64,000 bases of DNA from DYFT01 sp041695085. Lineage in GTDB: Bacteria; Bacteroidota; Ignavibacteria; UBA10030. A program made the position numbers and the translations under genes. Location: positions 62,001 to 126,000 of the forward strand of contig JBGFRO010000022.1 of assembly GCA_041695085.1 (NCBI GenBank), in the 5' to 3' direction. Shown piece after piece: positions 18,126 through 26,783 of this stretch (position 1 is the first letter of the stretch; each line of letters begins with the position of its first letter). The notes beneath the pieces are model-generated. The model saw only the letters and a program-made list of their open reading frames with translations, was not told where the DNA came from and ran no database searches.

Positions 18126-19316
18126 TCATCCAACATTCATCTGCCTCACCGCCTCCGATTCCGATGACTGTCGCATCGAACCTTCCTCACCAATCATCGT
18201 CTCAACCATGCGCACGCCCCGATCAACCTCTTCTGCAGAATATCCAAGGATGGTTATATGACCCATCTTTCTTTTCGGGCGTGATTCCTTTTTGCCATAT
18301 AGATGTAACTTGATTCCGCGCATCCTCAGGAGAGTCGGGATATCCAGTCGTTCAAGATGTTTTCCAAGTAAATTCACCATGGCGCATGGGGAGAGGAGTC
18401 GCGGTGCTTCGATCGGTAATCCACAGACAGCGCGCACGACCGCTTCGAATTGCGAGGTATCACAGGCGTCGAGCGTATAATGCCCCGAATTATGAGGCCG
18501 AGGGGCGAGCTCATTTACCAACACGTTCCCTTCGCGCGTCACAAACATCTCCGTGCAGAGGACACCGACAACGGAGAATTCCTCCATCACTCCGCGAGCG
18601 ATTTGAATTGCTTCTTGTTGAACTTCCAGCGAAATACCGGCGGGAACGGTTGTGCGGTGCAAGATATTCTCTCGATGGAGATTCTCCCCCACAGGGAACG
18701 TTATGATCGTTCCATCCACGCTCCGGGCTGCCACGACGGAAACTTCGCAAAGGAGATCGACCAATTGCTCGACCACAAACTCGCCATCCACAGCATCGTG
18801 CCGGGCCAGTAGGTCGAGCGCCTTCTCATCCCGCACAACAAGCTGTCCCTTCCCGTCATAGCCGCTTGTTGCAGTTTTGATCACAACGGGAAAACCGATC
18901 TCCCGAACGGCCTTCTCCACGTTGTCCCGTCCTGTTGCCACGCGGTATGCGACCGTCGGGAAACCTCGCCGGCGCAACTCCTCCTTTTCTTCACGACGGT
19001 GTTGAGCAATGCGAAGAATCGCGCTTCCGGGCAGAACCAACCTCGAACGTTCGATATGTTCGATGGCAAACGGATCGACGTTCTCAAACTCGTACGTCAC
19101 AACATCGGCGGCCGCTGCAAGCCGTTCTGCCGCATTCACCTCGCTGAAGGGGGCTGAAATTGTGCGGTCGGCCAGCCGCGAAGCAGGGCACTCCGGATCG
19201 GGATCCCACACGATACTGCGGTATCCCATCCGTTGTGCTTCACGTACAATCATCATCCCTAACTGTCCCCCCCCGACGATACCAATCGTCGCCGGTGGAA
19301 GAATCGGTGAACGCAT
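18126..19316 (-). CDS. purK: N5-carboxyaminoimidazole ribonucleotide synthase
   Basis: A 396-residue ATP-grasp enzyme of purine synthesis that makes N5-CAIR from AIR, ATP and bicarbonate. The N-terminal IGIVGGGQLGMM (11-22), the central ATP-grasp lysine in FPVVIKTATSGYDGKGQ, and the NELAPRPHNSGHYT motif near residue 268-281 are all present. Length agrees with the family (355-400). It acts with PurE, encoded 122 bases upstream on the same strand. Confidence 0.96.
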   Translation of the reverse strand: MRSPILPPATIGIVGGGQLGMMIVREAQRMGYRSIVWDPDPECPASRLADRTISAPFSEVNAAERLAAAADVVTYEFENVDPFAIEHIERSRLVLPGSAILRIAQHRREEKEELRRRGFPTVAYRVATGRDNVEKAVREIGFPVVIKTATSGYDGKGQLVVRDEKALDLLARHDAVDGEFVVEQLVDLLCEVSVVAARSVDGTIITFPVGENLHRENILHRTTVPAGISLEVQQEAIQIARGVMEEFSVVGVLCTEMFVTREGNVLVNELAPRPHNSGHYTLDACDTSQFEAVVRAVCGLPIEAPRLLSPCAMVNLLGKHLERLDIPTLLRMRGIKLHLYGKKESRPKRKMGHITILGYSAEEVDRGVRMVETMIGEEGSMRQSSESEAVRQMNVG

Positions 19317-19438
19317 CGATCTGCTGTTGGAGTGTAATCGTTTGGGAACTATGGGAATCCGTTCAACATCCAGACGAGAACTGAAGGGGCGAGGGCTTTG
19401 AGAAATCTCGCTACCTCCACTCGTCCCGCCAAGGTGAG

Positions 19439-20002
19439 CTATACCTTCATACGTGAAACTTTTGCCTCGAGGTCGCGGCGATATTGCTCAAGTTTTTTGC
19501 CGATGAGAGGGTACTTGATGGCGAGAATGCGAAGCGCCAGCAACGCGGCATTGGCCGCCCCGTCGATTGCAACGGTGGCGACGGGCACCCCTGAGGGCAT
19601 CTGGACAATCGAAAGGAGAGAATCGATTCCGTTGAGCGCTTTCGATTTCACCGGCACACCGATGACGGGCAAGATCGTTTTCGAGGCGGTCATGCCGGGT
19701 AGATGTGCCGCTCCTCCGGCCGCTGCGATGATCACTTCAATACCACGAGCGGCGGCCTCCTCGGCGTATTGGAACATCCGGTCAGGCGTTCTGTGGGCAG
19801 AGACAACCCGGAACTCAAACGCAACCTCAAATTGCTTGAGCACCTCCCTCGCCGGTTCCAGACGCTCGGCATCAGAGTCGCTCCCCATAATGATGCCGAT
19901 GAGTGGGTGAGTGTGGGGCGTCCGCTGCTTTTTCATCTCTGAGATCCGATTAAGGGCAGAAGTTGTCACCGCAAGGAGGCTTGAACACCGACCTTGTTGC
20001 AT
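19439..20002 (-). CDS. purE: N5-CAIR mutase
   Basis: A class I PurE converting N5-CAIR to CAIR, the step after PurK. Motifs are GSDSD, SAHRTPDRM with the catalytic histidine, and AAAGGAAHLPGM. From the ATG at 20002 it is 187 residues, with GGAAATGAG upstream of that start; a second ATG at 19936 would give 165 residues, closer to the usual length, but has a poor ribosome binding site. The first 22 residues look unconserved, so either start is possible. It belongs to the tsaC-larB-purE-purK string. Confidence 0.94.
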   Translation of the reverse strand: MQQGRCSSLLAVTTSALNRISEMKKQRTPHTHPLIGIIMGSDSDAERLEPAREVLKQFEVAFEFRVVSAHRTPDRMFQYAEEAAARGIEVIIAAAGGAAHLPGMTASKTILPVIGVPVKSKALNGIDSLLSIVQMPSGVPVATVAIDGAANAALLALRILAIKYPLIGKKLEQYRRDLEAKVSRMKV

Positions 20003-20114
20003 CGCTCATTTCCAACGACTTCCAAAACCCATTACGAGCGAGCGCAATCATACGAAATTTTTGGTGAAAATCCTTAAGATGCGCCCTTGATTCTCATCGG
20101 AATGAACAACACTG

Positions 20115-20846
20115 TCATGGGCGAGCCGAATTGCGCTTTGCTTCTGCCATTAAGTTCGCAATCAATGCCGCGGTCGATCCAGCTCCGAAACCATTATCGA
20201 TATTCACCACGGTCAGACCCGGGGCGCACGATTGGAGCATCGTCATCAGCGCCGCTTCTCCCTTTCCACCATATCCATAACCGGTACTCGTCGGAACGCC
20301 GATGACGGGGATTGCAACGAGTCCGCGTATGACCGATGGCAGCGCACCTTCCATGCCTGCCACAACGACGAGAACACCTACCTCCCGTTCGTGAATCACT
20401 TTCAACGGCTCGATCAAACGATGAATGCCGGCCACTCCGACATCGTAGAACGACAGCACCTCACATCCCATCACCTCAGCGCTCACCTTCGCTTCCTCCG
20501 CTACGGGCAGGTCTGATGTTCCCGCCGCCAGCACGGCGATTCGTCCGCCGGTCGATTCCGGTTCAACATCGTGTTTCTTCACTACTGCCGTTCGTCCAAG
20601 CCGATTTTGCACAACCTTGTAGTGCGTCCCCAATTCGCGGTCGATGGCACTCGCAGTTGGGTCACTCACGCGCGTCGCTAAGGCAATTCCCGTGTGCTCG
20701 ACGAGCTTTCCGAGTGCCGCGACCACCTGCTCGACCGTCTTCCCTTCGGCCAGTACTGCTTCGGGTATTCCGGTGCGCCGTTTCCGGTCGACGTCTAACC
20801 GCGCAAAGTTTTCGACAATCTCGATGTGACGAGGATGATTTGCCAT
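20115..20846 (-). CDS. larB: LarB, nickel-pincer cofactor biosynthesis (PurE-like)
   Basis: A 243-residue protein whose C-terminal half is a PurE-like domain. LarB carboxylates and hydrolyses nicotinic acid adenine dinucleotide, the first step toward the nickel-pincer nucleotide of lactate racemase. The N-terminal half has the LarB signature DVDRKRRTGIPEAVLAEGKT (about 18-37) and TRVS; the C-terminal half has AAGTSDLPVAEEA, VAGMEGALPSV, GVPTSTGYG and NIDNGFGAG. It is adjacent to true purE but distinct from it. No larA, larC or larE is in the window, so the cofactor user is unknown. Confidence 0.9.
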   Translation of the reverse strand: MANHPRHIEIVENFARLDVDRKRRTGIPEAVLAEGKTVEQVVAALGKLVEHTGIALATRVSDPTASAIDRELGTHYKVVQNRLGRTAVVKKHDVEPESTGGRIAVLAAGTSDLPVAEEAKVSAEVMGCEVLSFYDVGVAGIHRLIEPLKVIHEREVGVLVVVAGMEGALPSVIRGLVAIPVIGVPTSTGYGYGGKGEAALMTMLQSCAPGLTVVNIDNGFGAGSTAALIANLMAEAKRNSARP

Positions 20847-20928
20847 ACGAACGGGAACTCAAAAAATGGGGAGGAAATATAAGGCAATTTGCAGAAAAGA
20901 ACAGCAGAAAATTCCGATGAGGAGTGTG

Positions 20929-21972
20929 TTATGATTGTGCCGCTTTTCGGAGACGATCCATGATCGCAGCACCGATGCCTTCTTCCGCTACACCCTCGAC
21001 AAGAATCACATCTACGCCCAACGCGTCCAATTCCCTCAATGTTCGGAAAAGATATCGGGCAAACATGGGGAGGGACGATGGAAGCACGCGATACAATTCG
21101 CCCGATTCCAACGCAGAAAGAGGGGTCGAATGAACAATGCAGGCCACTTTCTCTCCCCGCTGACGATGTGCTTGGAGTTCACGAGCGAATTCCGACTTTT
21201 GCTTGATCGGGAGCAACACCACTCGCGCCCTCGGCGCGTAATGCCGGTAACGAGTTCCCGGTGAACGACGTAATTGCTCACCCGTTCCAACTTCTACGGT
21301 TCCAATCACACGCTCCAAAGCTTCTTGACTCACCCCACCTCGACGGAGAATCAACGGGGGGTCGAGCGTCACATCGACCACCGTCGATTCCAGTCCGATC
21401 TCCGTGGGACCCGCATCCAAAATGAGCTCCACCTTCCCCCGCAGATCGTCATAGACATCATCGGCGGTGGTCGGGCTTGGGCGACCGGAAAGATTGGCGC
21501 TCGGTCCGACGATCGCCTCTCCTAACGCATTGATCAAGCCTAGCGCAACATCGTTCTTCGGCATGCGAACGGCGACTGTATCCAATTCACCAGAGACGAG
21601 ATCAGATATCAGGATGGTTTTCTTCACCACCAACGTGAGAGGACCCGGCCAGAACGCTTCGATGAGAAGCTGCCCCTTTGTGGGCATTTCATCGATGATT
21701 TCATCTAACTTGATAAGAGGCGCAACGTGCACGATGAGCGGATTATCCGCCGGTCGCCCTTTTGCTTCGAACACTCTTCTGACCGCACCGAGGTTGAGCA
21801 CATCTGCACCGAGTCCATAGACGGTCTCCGTAGGAAATGCAACGAGTCCTCCTCTGCGCAATACCTCTGCCGCCTGCTCGATGATGCGAGGATCGGGATG
21901 GATCGGAGAGACTTTGACAACTTTCGTATCGACGTGCTGGGTGATGGGGGAACTTCTCCGAGTGTCGTGCAG
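20929..21972 (-). CDS. tsaC: Threonylcarbamoyl-AMP synthase (Sua5/TsaC), start uncertain
   Basis: A YrdC-domain enzyme with a C-terminal Sua5 extension that makes threonylcarbamoyl-AMP for t6A37 of tRNAs. FPTETVYGLGA, NPLIVHV, FWPGPLTLV, VGPSANLSG and the linker SPGTRYRHYAP are present. The only ATG/GTG/TTG start in frame is a TTG at 21861, but the conserved helix before FPTETVYG (PDPRIIEQAAEVLRRGG) begins about 18 codons upstream and is clearly coding. Between it and the in-frame stop of the preceding gene no ATG, GTG or TTG exists. The end I give is a CTG at 21972; ATC or ATA are alternatives. The frame is the same as that of the preceding gene. Confidence 0.85.
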   Translation of the reverse strand: MHDTRRSSPITQHVDTKVVKVSPIHPDPRIIEQAAEVLRRGGLVAFPTETVYGLGADVLNLGAVRRVFEAKGRPADNPLIVHVAPLIKLDEIIDEMPTKGQLLIEAFWPGPLTLVVKKTILISDLVSGELDTVAVRMPKNDVALGLINALGEAIVGPSANLSGRPSPTTADDVYDDLRGKVELILDAGPTEIGLESTVVDVTLDPPLILRRGGVSQEALERVIGTVEVGTGEQLRRSPGTRYRHYAPRARVVLLPIKQKSEFARELQAHRQRGEKVACIVHSTPLSALESGELYRVLPSSLPMFARYLFRTLRELDALGVDVILVEGVAEEGIGAAIMDRLRKAAQS

Positions 21973-21984
21973 TATGATTTGGCG

Positions 21985-23259
21985 TTAGTTGGTGAATTCG
22001 GTCACCGGCACTTGAACCACTCGTACCCGCCGCTCTTTCCCCACTTCCGTCCATGCGACATACACATCCTTTCCGACGATCGCAATGCGCGGATAACCGC
22101 TCGAGCGTTCTGAGGAGATCGGACTCACCCTCACCAAACGACCGAGAGTCCCACTGGGCACAACGTGACGAACGAGCAGGTCGGATTCTTCCTCCCTCCA
22201 CTCAATCCAACTGGCAAGGAGAGACCCATCTGATAACATCGCGGCACCGACGCGGCCAAGGGGGATCCCACGGTCGATTCGCAAGAAGGGTCCGAACGTT
22301 TTTCCGTTGTCGTTTGAGAAGGTGACTTGTACCTTCGGCTTCCCCTCGGCAGCCGTGAACCAAACCAATCCAACATCCCTCGCTCCTCGTGACGCGAGGG
22401 CGGGTCCATTAACTGGACAACCTGAAATCTGCCAGTTGTCATTGCTCACTCGAACCGGCTCACTCCACGTCCCCCGTTCTTTCCAAACGACAGAGATATC
22501 GCGCACCTCTTCGTCTGAGCGATCCCGATAGGCTACGATGATTCCTGCCTCGGTCCGGACTGCCGAGGTGGGACAACATTCGCACACGCGGGGATCGAGC
22601 AAGGCCTCTTCCTGAAGCGTACCTTCCGATGTGAGGAGAGCGGCACGGAGCGTCATGCTTCCTTTTGATCCGTGATCGCCGTGCCCCCCTGTGCCAGCCA
22701 TTTCTCGACCGTCGAGCCACACAACCTCAACTCCCCCCTGTTCACGCGCAAGGAGGGAAACAAAGCCGTGTTCCGTCTGCGTCCTGTCATTATGGGGTGT
22801 GATCGGGTTGGACCACGATGTCCCCGTCGGATTTGATATTTTCAACCGGACATCATACGCGTACGTCGCTTTGCCTGATTTCTCCAGCCAGTGAGCGACA
22901 AATCGTCCGTCAGCCAATTTCACGACCGAAGGAACGTCCGCCCAATTCACAAAAAACTCATCACCTTCTGCGACGGTAACAGGGGCGGACCATGTCCCGC
23001 CGCCGTATACTGAAAAGCGGAGCGCATGGCGTTTCGAAGATCCCGGCTCGATCCAACTCAACAACAGCTCGTCCTGGGACGTCCTTTGAAGAAATGGTTG
23101 ACCACTGGAGCGTCCAACAGGCGGCCGAAGTTGAACGACACTTTGCGCTTCGAACGTGGAATCGTCAACCGAGCTGGAGGCGAAAGAGGGTGAGAAAACA
23201 AAAAGCGAGATCAGATAAAGTATATGGCCATGAAGAAGGATCTTGTTGAGGTTGCTCAA
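21985..23259 (-). CDS. Secreted sialidase-like (Asp-box) protein with CECCP motif
   Basis: A 424-residue exported protein with a hydrophobic leader (about residues 12-27). The repeats resemble the BNR/Asp-box propeller, with SNDNGKTF near residue 316. A cysteine cluster, VCECCPT near residues 220-227, and SGCPVNGP near 282 are not part of a normal sialidase active site, and the arginine triad of true sialidases cannot be assigned. It may bind a metal or a carbohydrate. It follows paaD by 11 bases and ends just before tsaC. The family occurs widely as an unannotated exo-sialidase-like protein; function unknown. Confidence 0.7.
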   Translation of the reverse strand: MSNLNKILLHGHILYLISLFVFSPSFASSSVDDSTFEAQSVVQLRPPVGRSSGQPFLQRTSQDELLLSWIEPGSSKRHALRFSVYGGGTWSAPVTVAEGDEFFVNWADVPSVVKLADGRFVAHWLEKSGKATYAYDVRLKISNPTGTSWSNPITPHNDRTQTEHGFVSLLAREQGGVEVVWLDGREMAGTGGHGDHGSKGSMTLRAALLTSEGTLQEEALLDPRVCECCPTSAVRTEAGIIVAYRDRSDEEVRDISVVWKERGTWSEPVRVSNDNWQISGCPVNGPALASRGARDVGLVWFTAAEGKPKVQVTFSNDNGKTFGPFLRIDRGIPLGRVGAAMLSDGSLLASWIEWREEESDLLVRHVVPSGTLGRLVRVSPISSERSSGYPRIAIVGKDVYVAWTEVGKERRVRVVQVPVTEFTN

Positions 23260-23270
23260 TCACTTTTCTC

Positions 23271-23816
23271 CTACACCGGCTTGAATCGGTCAAAAGATTG
23301 CTGACACGACGTGCAGAAATAGAGTTGCTTACAGAGCGTCGACCCAAAGAATGCATCGAGCTTCGTTTCCGTTGATCCACAAAAAGGACACAGGACGGGC
23401 TGAGCCACGGCACGCTGTAATCGCTCCAGATGACTCCCCGCTTCGGGAGACATCAAATGAACGGGAGGAGCAATGCCGAATGTTCGTAGTTTCTCCAATG
23501 CCTCTTCCGACAAATCGTCGGTCGACCAACGACGATGCAGTGTAAACTCGACCTCGACGTGTTCGAATCCAAGTGATCGAAGCTTTGACACGACTTCATC
23601 TCGCATAATATTCAGTGCCGGACAGCCGGCAAACGTCGGGACCATCTCCACCTTCACGCACCCCTCCGTCACCTCGACCGACCGGACGATGTTGAGGTCA
23701 ACTAAGGAAAGAACGGGGATTTCCGGATCGCGCACCTCTTTCAACGCTTTCCACACTTCGGCAGTTCGTTCAACCGAACTCTCCGTCGCTGCCCGAGGTT
23801 GGTCTTGTTGATTCAT
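23271..23816 (-). CDS. paaD: Phenylacetyl-CoA epoxidase assembly subunit PaaD
   Basis: A 181-residue protein. An MIP18/DUF59-like domain fills roughly residues 15-125, with DPEIPVLSLVDLNIVR at 30-45 and FAGCPAL at 62-68. A C-terminal zinc ribbon has C143, C146, C168 and C171 plus the FGSTLCK segment typical of PaaD. PaaD is thought to help mature the iron or Fe-S centres of the PaaABCE epoxidase. The ATG at 23816 is preferred; the frame is open to 23903, but that would overlap paaC. It is followed after 11 bases by the sialidase-like gene. Confidence 0.92.
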   Translation of the reverse strand: MNQQDQPRAATESSVERTAEVWKALKEVRDPEIPVLSLVDLNIVRSVEVTEGCVKVEMVPTFAGCPALNIMRDEVVSKLRSLGFEHVEVEFTLHRRWSTDDLSEEALEKLRTFGIAPPVHLMSPEAGSHLERLQRAVAQPVLCPFCGSTETKLDAFFGSTLCKQLYFCTSCQQSFDRFKPV

Positions 23817-23850
23817 CTTTTGTACGCTTCGTCCGATGTGAACGATCTTC

Positions 23851-24651
23851 TTACCACTGAGATTGAGGGGCAAGACGATACACTTGTTGCATGTCTTCGA
23901 CAAGCTGCTTCAGATGTTCAAGGTGTCGACCGCGTCGACCCCCTTCATCGGCTGCCGCCAACACTCTTACGTTCTCCGCGTCGAGTTGGACGGGTACATG
24001 AAGCGACGCCTTACGAAGAACCGGAACGACTTCTTTGAGCCAATCCGACTTCAAAGCCGTATTACCAACAAACACACCCGACTCGATGAGAGAGGATTCT
24101 CCCTCAAGTTCTTCAAAGATTCCCAGTGCTTGCGGGAAGGCTTCCGTCACGGCGCGCTGCATGCGGTCGTGACTCTCCGGCGTCGCATCCCCTAATCGCT
24201 CTACGAGACTCTGTGAATGCAATAGGTGATATGATTCTTCACGGATTAGCTTTTCCGCGACGGAGCGCAACGCTTCCACACTGCTCGAAAGAAGCGCTCG
24301 CAATCTCACCTGCTCCGCAACATCATACAGGTACTGGCGCACCACCGTATAGGCAAAGTCCCCACGGGGATAGGTCACAAAGTGACAGCATAGAAAGTCG
24401 TTCCATTCACGCAAAAAACCCATTTCATCTGGCGAAGGACCGCCCAATTCCTCGTACATCGTGTACCATACGAGCGCGTGTCCAATCTCATCCTGTGCGA
24501 TGTTGGAGAACGCGATGTCCTCCTCGAGGATTGGCGCGTGTCCTGTCCATTCGGAATCGCGGTGCCCCAACACCAGCTCGTCATCCGCCATCGAAAGAAT
24601 GAACCGCTTGAAGTGTTCAAGGGGAATAGGTGATGGAATGGTAAGACTCAT
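23851..24651 (-). CDS. paaC: Phenylacetyl-CoA epoxidase subunit PaaC
   Basis: A 266-residue ferritin-like subunit that forms the structural partner of PaaA in the 1,2-phenylacetyl-CoA epoxidase. The helices carry EDIAFSNIAQDEIGHA (about residues 43-58) and LIREESYHLLHS (about 135-146). The length matches PaaC (about 250). It overlaps the end of paaB by four bases (ATGA type). Confidence 0.93.
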   Translation of the reverse strand: MSLTIPSPIPLEHFKRFILSMADDELVLGHRDSEWTGHAPILEEDIAFSNIAQDEIGHALVWYTMYEELGGPSPDEMGFLREWNDFLCCHFVTYPRGDFAYTVVRQYLYDVAEQVRLRALLSSSVEALRSVAEKLIREESYHLLHSQSLVERLGDATPESHDRMQRAVTEAFPQALGIFEELEGESSLIESGVFVGNTALKSDWLKEVVPVLRKASLHVPVQLDAENVRVLAAADEGGRRGRHLEHLKQLVEDMQQVYRLAPQSQW

Positions 24652-24929
24652 TCGGAATGCAGTTTATCAGGAGCGTCGAATGCCTTGGGATCCCTGTAGC
24701 TCTTGTCCGTCACCTGGGCGAAGAAATCGGGATCTTGGTAGTCGGTTGCAGTGATGTCGGAGGTGCGAACCACCCACAGGCTGGTGCAGGACAATCGGCG
24801 CGCGAACTGATCACGGGCAAGCTGAAGCGCCATTTGCGGATCGGGCGCGTGAACGGAGCCGACGTGAACGTGGGCATCACCTCGCCGCGATTGGTGAAAC
24901 ACCTCGTATGTTTCCCACTGCGTGTCCAT
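24648..24929 (-). CDS. paaB: Phenylacetyl-CoA epoxidase subunit PaaB
   Basis: A 93-residue small subunit of the epoxidase that bridges PaaAC dimers. It opens with TQWETYEVFHQ and has HVHVGSVHAPDPQMALQLAR and LWVVRTSDI, all typical of PaaB. The ATG at 24929 gives the normal length (about 95); an upstream start at 25031 would add 34 residues that overlap paaA. It ends with a four-base overlap onto paaC. Confidence 0.92.
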   Translation of the reverse strand: MDTQWETYEVFHQSRRGDAHVHVGSVHAPDPQMALQLARDQFARRLSCTSLWVVRTSDITATDYQDPDFFAQVTDKSYRDPKAFDAPDKLHSE

Positions 24930-24970
24930 AAGCTCTTCACAAGTTGTGGTGCTCTCGGGGAGAGAGCCAT

Positions 24971-25918
24971 TCAGGCAGCGGCAACTTCGCGCTGTTTCTT
25001 GTGTTTCACAGCGAGCGCCTCGCGCACCCATCTCCCCTCTTCGTGGGCTTTCCGTCGTGCGGCAAGTCGCTCAGCGTTGCACGGACCATCACCGTTCACG
25101 ACACGCCGGAGTTCCTCCCAATCGGGTTGCGTGTAGCGATAATGACTTGTGCTTTCATCGTACACGCAATCAGGATCAGGCACATCAAATCCCAATGCCC
25201 GAACCTGGGGAACGATGTGATCGACAAACTCCTGTCGCACCTGCTCATTTGATTTCGTCTTGATCTTCCATCGGAGAGCAAGTTGAGAATGAACGGAGAG
25301 GGCGTCGGGGGGACCGGACATCATGAGCGTGGGATACCACCAGCGATTGATGGCGTCCTGAACCATCGCGCGTTGTTCCGGCGTTCCCTTCGCCAGCGCA
25401 ACAACGGCATCGTACCCCTGCTTGATGTGGAACGACTCTTCGTAGCAGATCCGCTTCATTGCGCGGGCGTACGGACCATAGGAACTTTGAGCCAACATGG
25501 TCTGGTTGATCACGGCAGCCGTGTCGACCAACCAGCCGATAATTCCTACATCCGCCCACGTAGGAGTGGGATAGTTGAAGACGTTGGAGTATTTCGCCTT
25601 GCCGGTGAGAAGTTCTTCCATCATTTCTTCGCGAGACTTGCCAAGCGTCTCCGCGGCCCGATAGAGGAGCTGACCATGTCCCGCTTCATCCTGCACTTTA
25701 GCAATGAGCGTCAGTTTGCGACGGAAGCCCGGCGCGTGGGGGATCCATTTCCCTTCCGGAAGCTGTCCCACAATCTCACTGTGGGCATGCTGGCTGATCA
25801 TACGGATGAGGTTCTTACGATACTCATCCGGCATCCAATCGCCCGGCTCGATTTTCTCACCACGATTGATTCGCGCTTCGAATTCAGCTAATCTTGCTTC
25901 GTAGCTTTTCTCAGGCAT
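24971..25918 (-). CDS. paaA: Phenylacetyl-CoA epoxidase catalytic subunit PaaA
   Basis: A 315-residue diiron ferritin-like monooxygenase subunit that epoxidises the ring of phenylacetyl-CoA with O2. Iron ligands sit in KVQDEAGHGQ (E78, H81) and in ICYEESFHIKQ (about 157-167). SQHAHSEIVGQLPEG (42-56) is also conserved in PaaA. It is first in the paaABCD string, 28 bases downstream of the proposed transcription start. paaE, the flavin/Fe-S reductase that feeds electrons to PaaA, is absent from the window, as are paaK, paaG and paaZ. Confidence 0.95.
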   Translation of the reverse strand: MPEKSYEARLAEFEARINRGEKIEPGDWMPDEYRKNLIRMISQHAHSEIVGQLPEGKWIPHAPGFRRKLTLIAKVQDEAGHGQLLYRAAETLGKSREEMMEELLTGKAKYSNVFNYPTPTWADVGIIGWLVDTAAVINQTMLAQSSYGPYARAMKRICYEESFHIKQGYDAVVALAKGTPEQRAMVQDAINRWWYPTLMMSGPPDALSVHSQLALRWKIKTKSNEQVRQEFVDHIVPQVRALGFDVPDPDCVYDESTSHYRYTQPDWEELRRVVNGDGPCNAERLAARRKAHEEGRWVREALAVKHKKQREVAAA

Positions 25919-25952
25919 AGAATTTTCTTAGGCGTAAGGTGTTTGCGGGAAA

Positions 25953-25981
25953 AATATAGTGATTTTTGGGAATGTTGTAAA
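25953..25981 (-). promoter_or_regulatory. Promoter of the paa run
   Basis: On the minus strand TTTACA (25976-25981), a 17-base spacer and TATATT (25953-25958) match five of six bases each to the classic -35 and -10 boxes. The transcript would start about 28 bases before the paaA ATG. I see no obvious PaaR or PaaX palindrome next to it. Confidence 0.6.
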
Positions 25982-26030
25982 CAAAGGGGTTGACGAACTG
26001 GCGTCTTTCGACTTCCCCTCGCATCGGACG

Positions 26031-26783
26031 TCAGGCCAATGCCTGAAAGAGAAGTTTCAACCCAGCGATCAGCAAAACAACAGCCAGCAATCGGCGCAAG
26101 ATGACACCGGTAAATATATGTGAACCATAATACGAACCGAGGACTCCCCCTATGAACGCAGCAAAAATCAATGGCAGCATCCCTTCTCCCTCCAAGCTCC
26201 CCCGAAGCCATCTTCCACTTAGTCCCGCCATCGAGTTCACAACAATGAAAAACGCCGATAGGGCGGCGGTCTGTTTGGTGGTTGCCCAACGAAGGAAAAT
26301 AAGAAGGGGACTCAAAAAAATGCCTCCACCGACCCCCACCACACCAGAAATAAATCCCACCCCGCCCCCAAATCCAACAGCCGACGGCATATGTACAGGC
26401 CGTAGTTCGGATTGTTCATCCTGACGTGCTACCGGACGCGTCAACCGATACGCCGCGAAGAACAATACCGCCGCCAGCAAAAAAAAGTATGAGGTATCCG
26501 AAATGGCAACGAGTCCACCGCCGAACGCGGCCGGTACCGAGAGCACGACAAACGGCCAGGCCTTCCGCAACGAGAGATGACCGGCTTTCCAAAACGATAA
26601 CATCCCAACTCCGGCAACCAATACGTTCAACACAAGTGCCGTCGTGGACATCACAGCCGGCGAGAAAGAGAAAAGTGAGAGCGCGGCGAGATACCCCGAT
26701 GCTCCACCGTGACCCACAGACGAATAGAGAGCGGCCACGAAGAAGATGAGAATGGCCAAGAGAAGTAAAGTTAAGAGGTCCAT
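26031..26783 (-). CDS. TauE/SafE-family membrane permease
   Basis: A 250-residue membrane protein with about eight hydrophobic segments in two similar halves. GHGGASGYLA near residue 24-33 and GFISGVVGVGGGIFLSPLL near 134-152 are the family signature loops. Members export sulfite, sulfoacetate or other organic sulfur compounds; the substrate here is unknown because neighbours give no hint. It is transcribed in the same direction as paaA but the paa promoter lies between them. Confidence 0.88.
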   Translation of the reverse strand: MDLLTLLLLAILIFFVAALYSSVGHGGASGYLAALSLFSFSPAVMSTTALVLNVLVAGVGMLSFWKAGHLSLRKAWPFVVLSVPAAFGGGLVAISDTSYFFLLAAVLFFAAYRLTRPVARQDEQSELRPVHMPSAVGFGGGVGFISGVVGVGGGIFLSPLLIFLRWATTKQTAALSAFFIVVNSMAGLSGRWLRGSLEGEGMLPLIFAAFIGGVLGSYYGSHIFTGVILRRLLAVVLLIAGLKLLFQALA

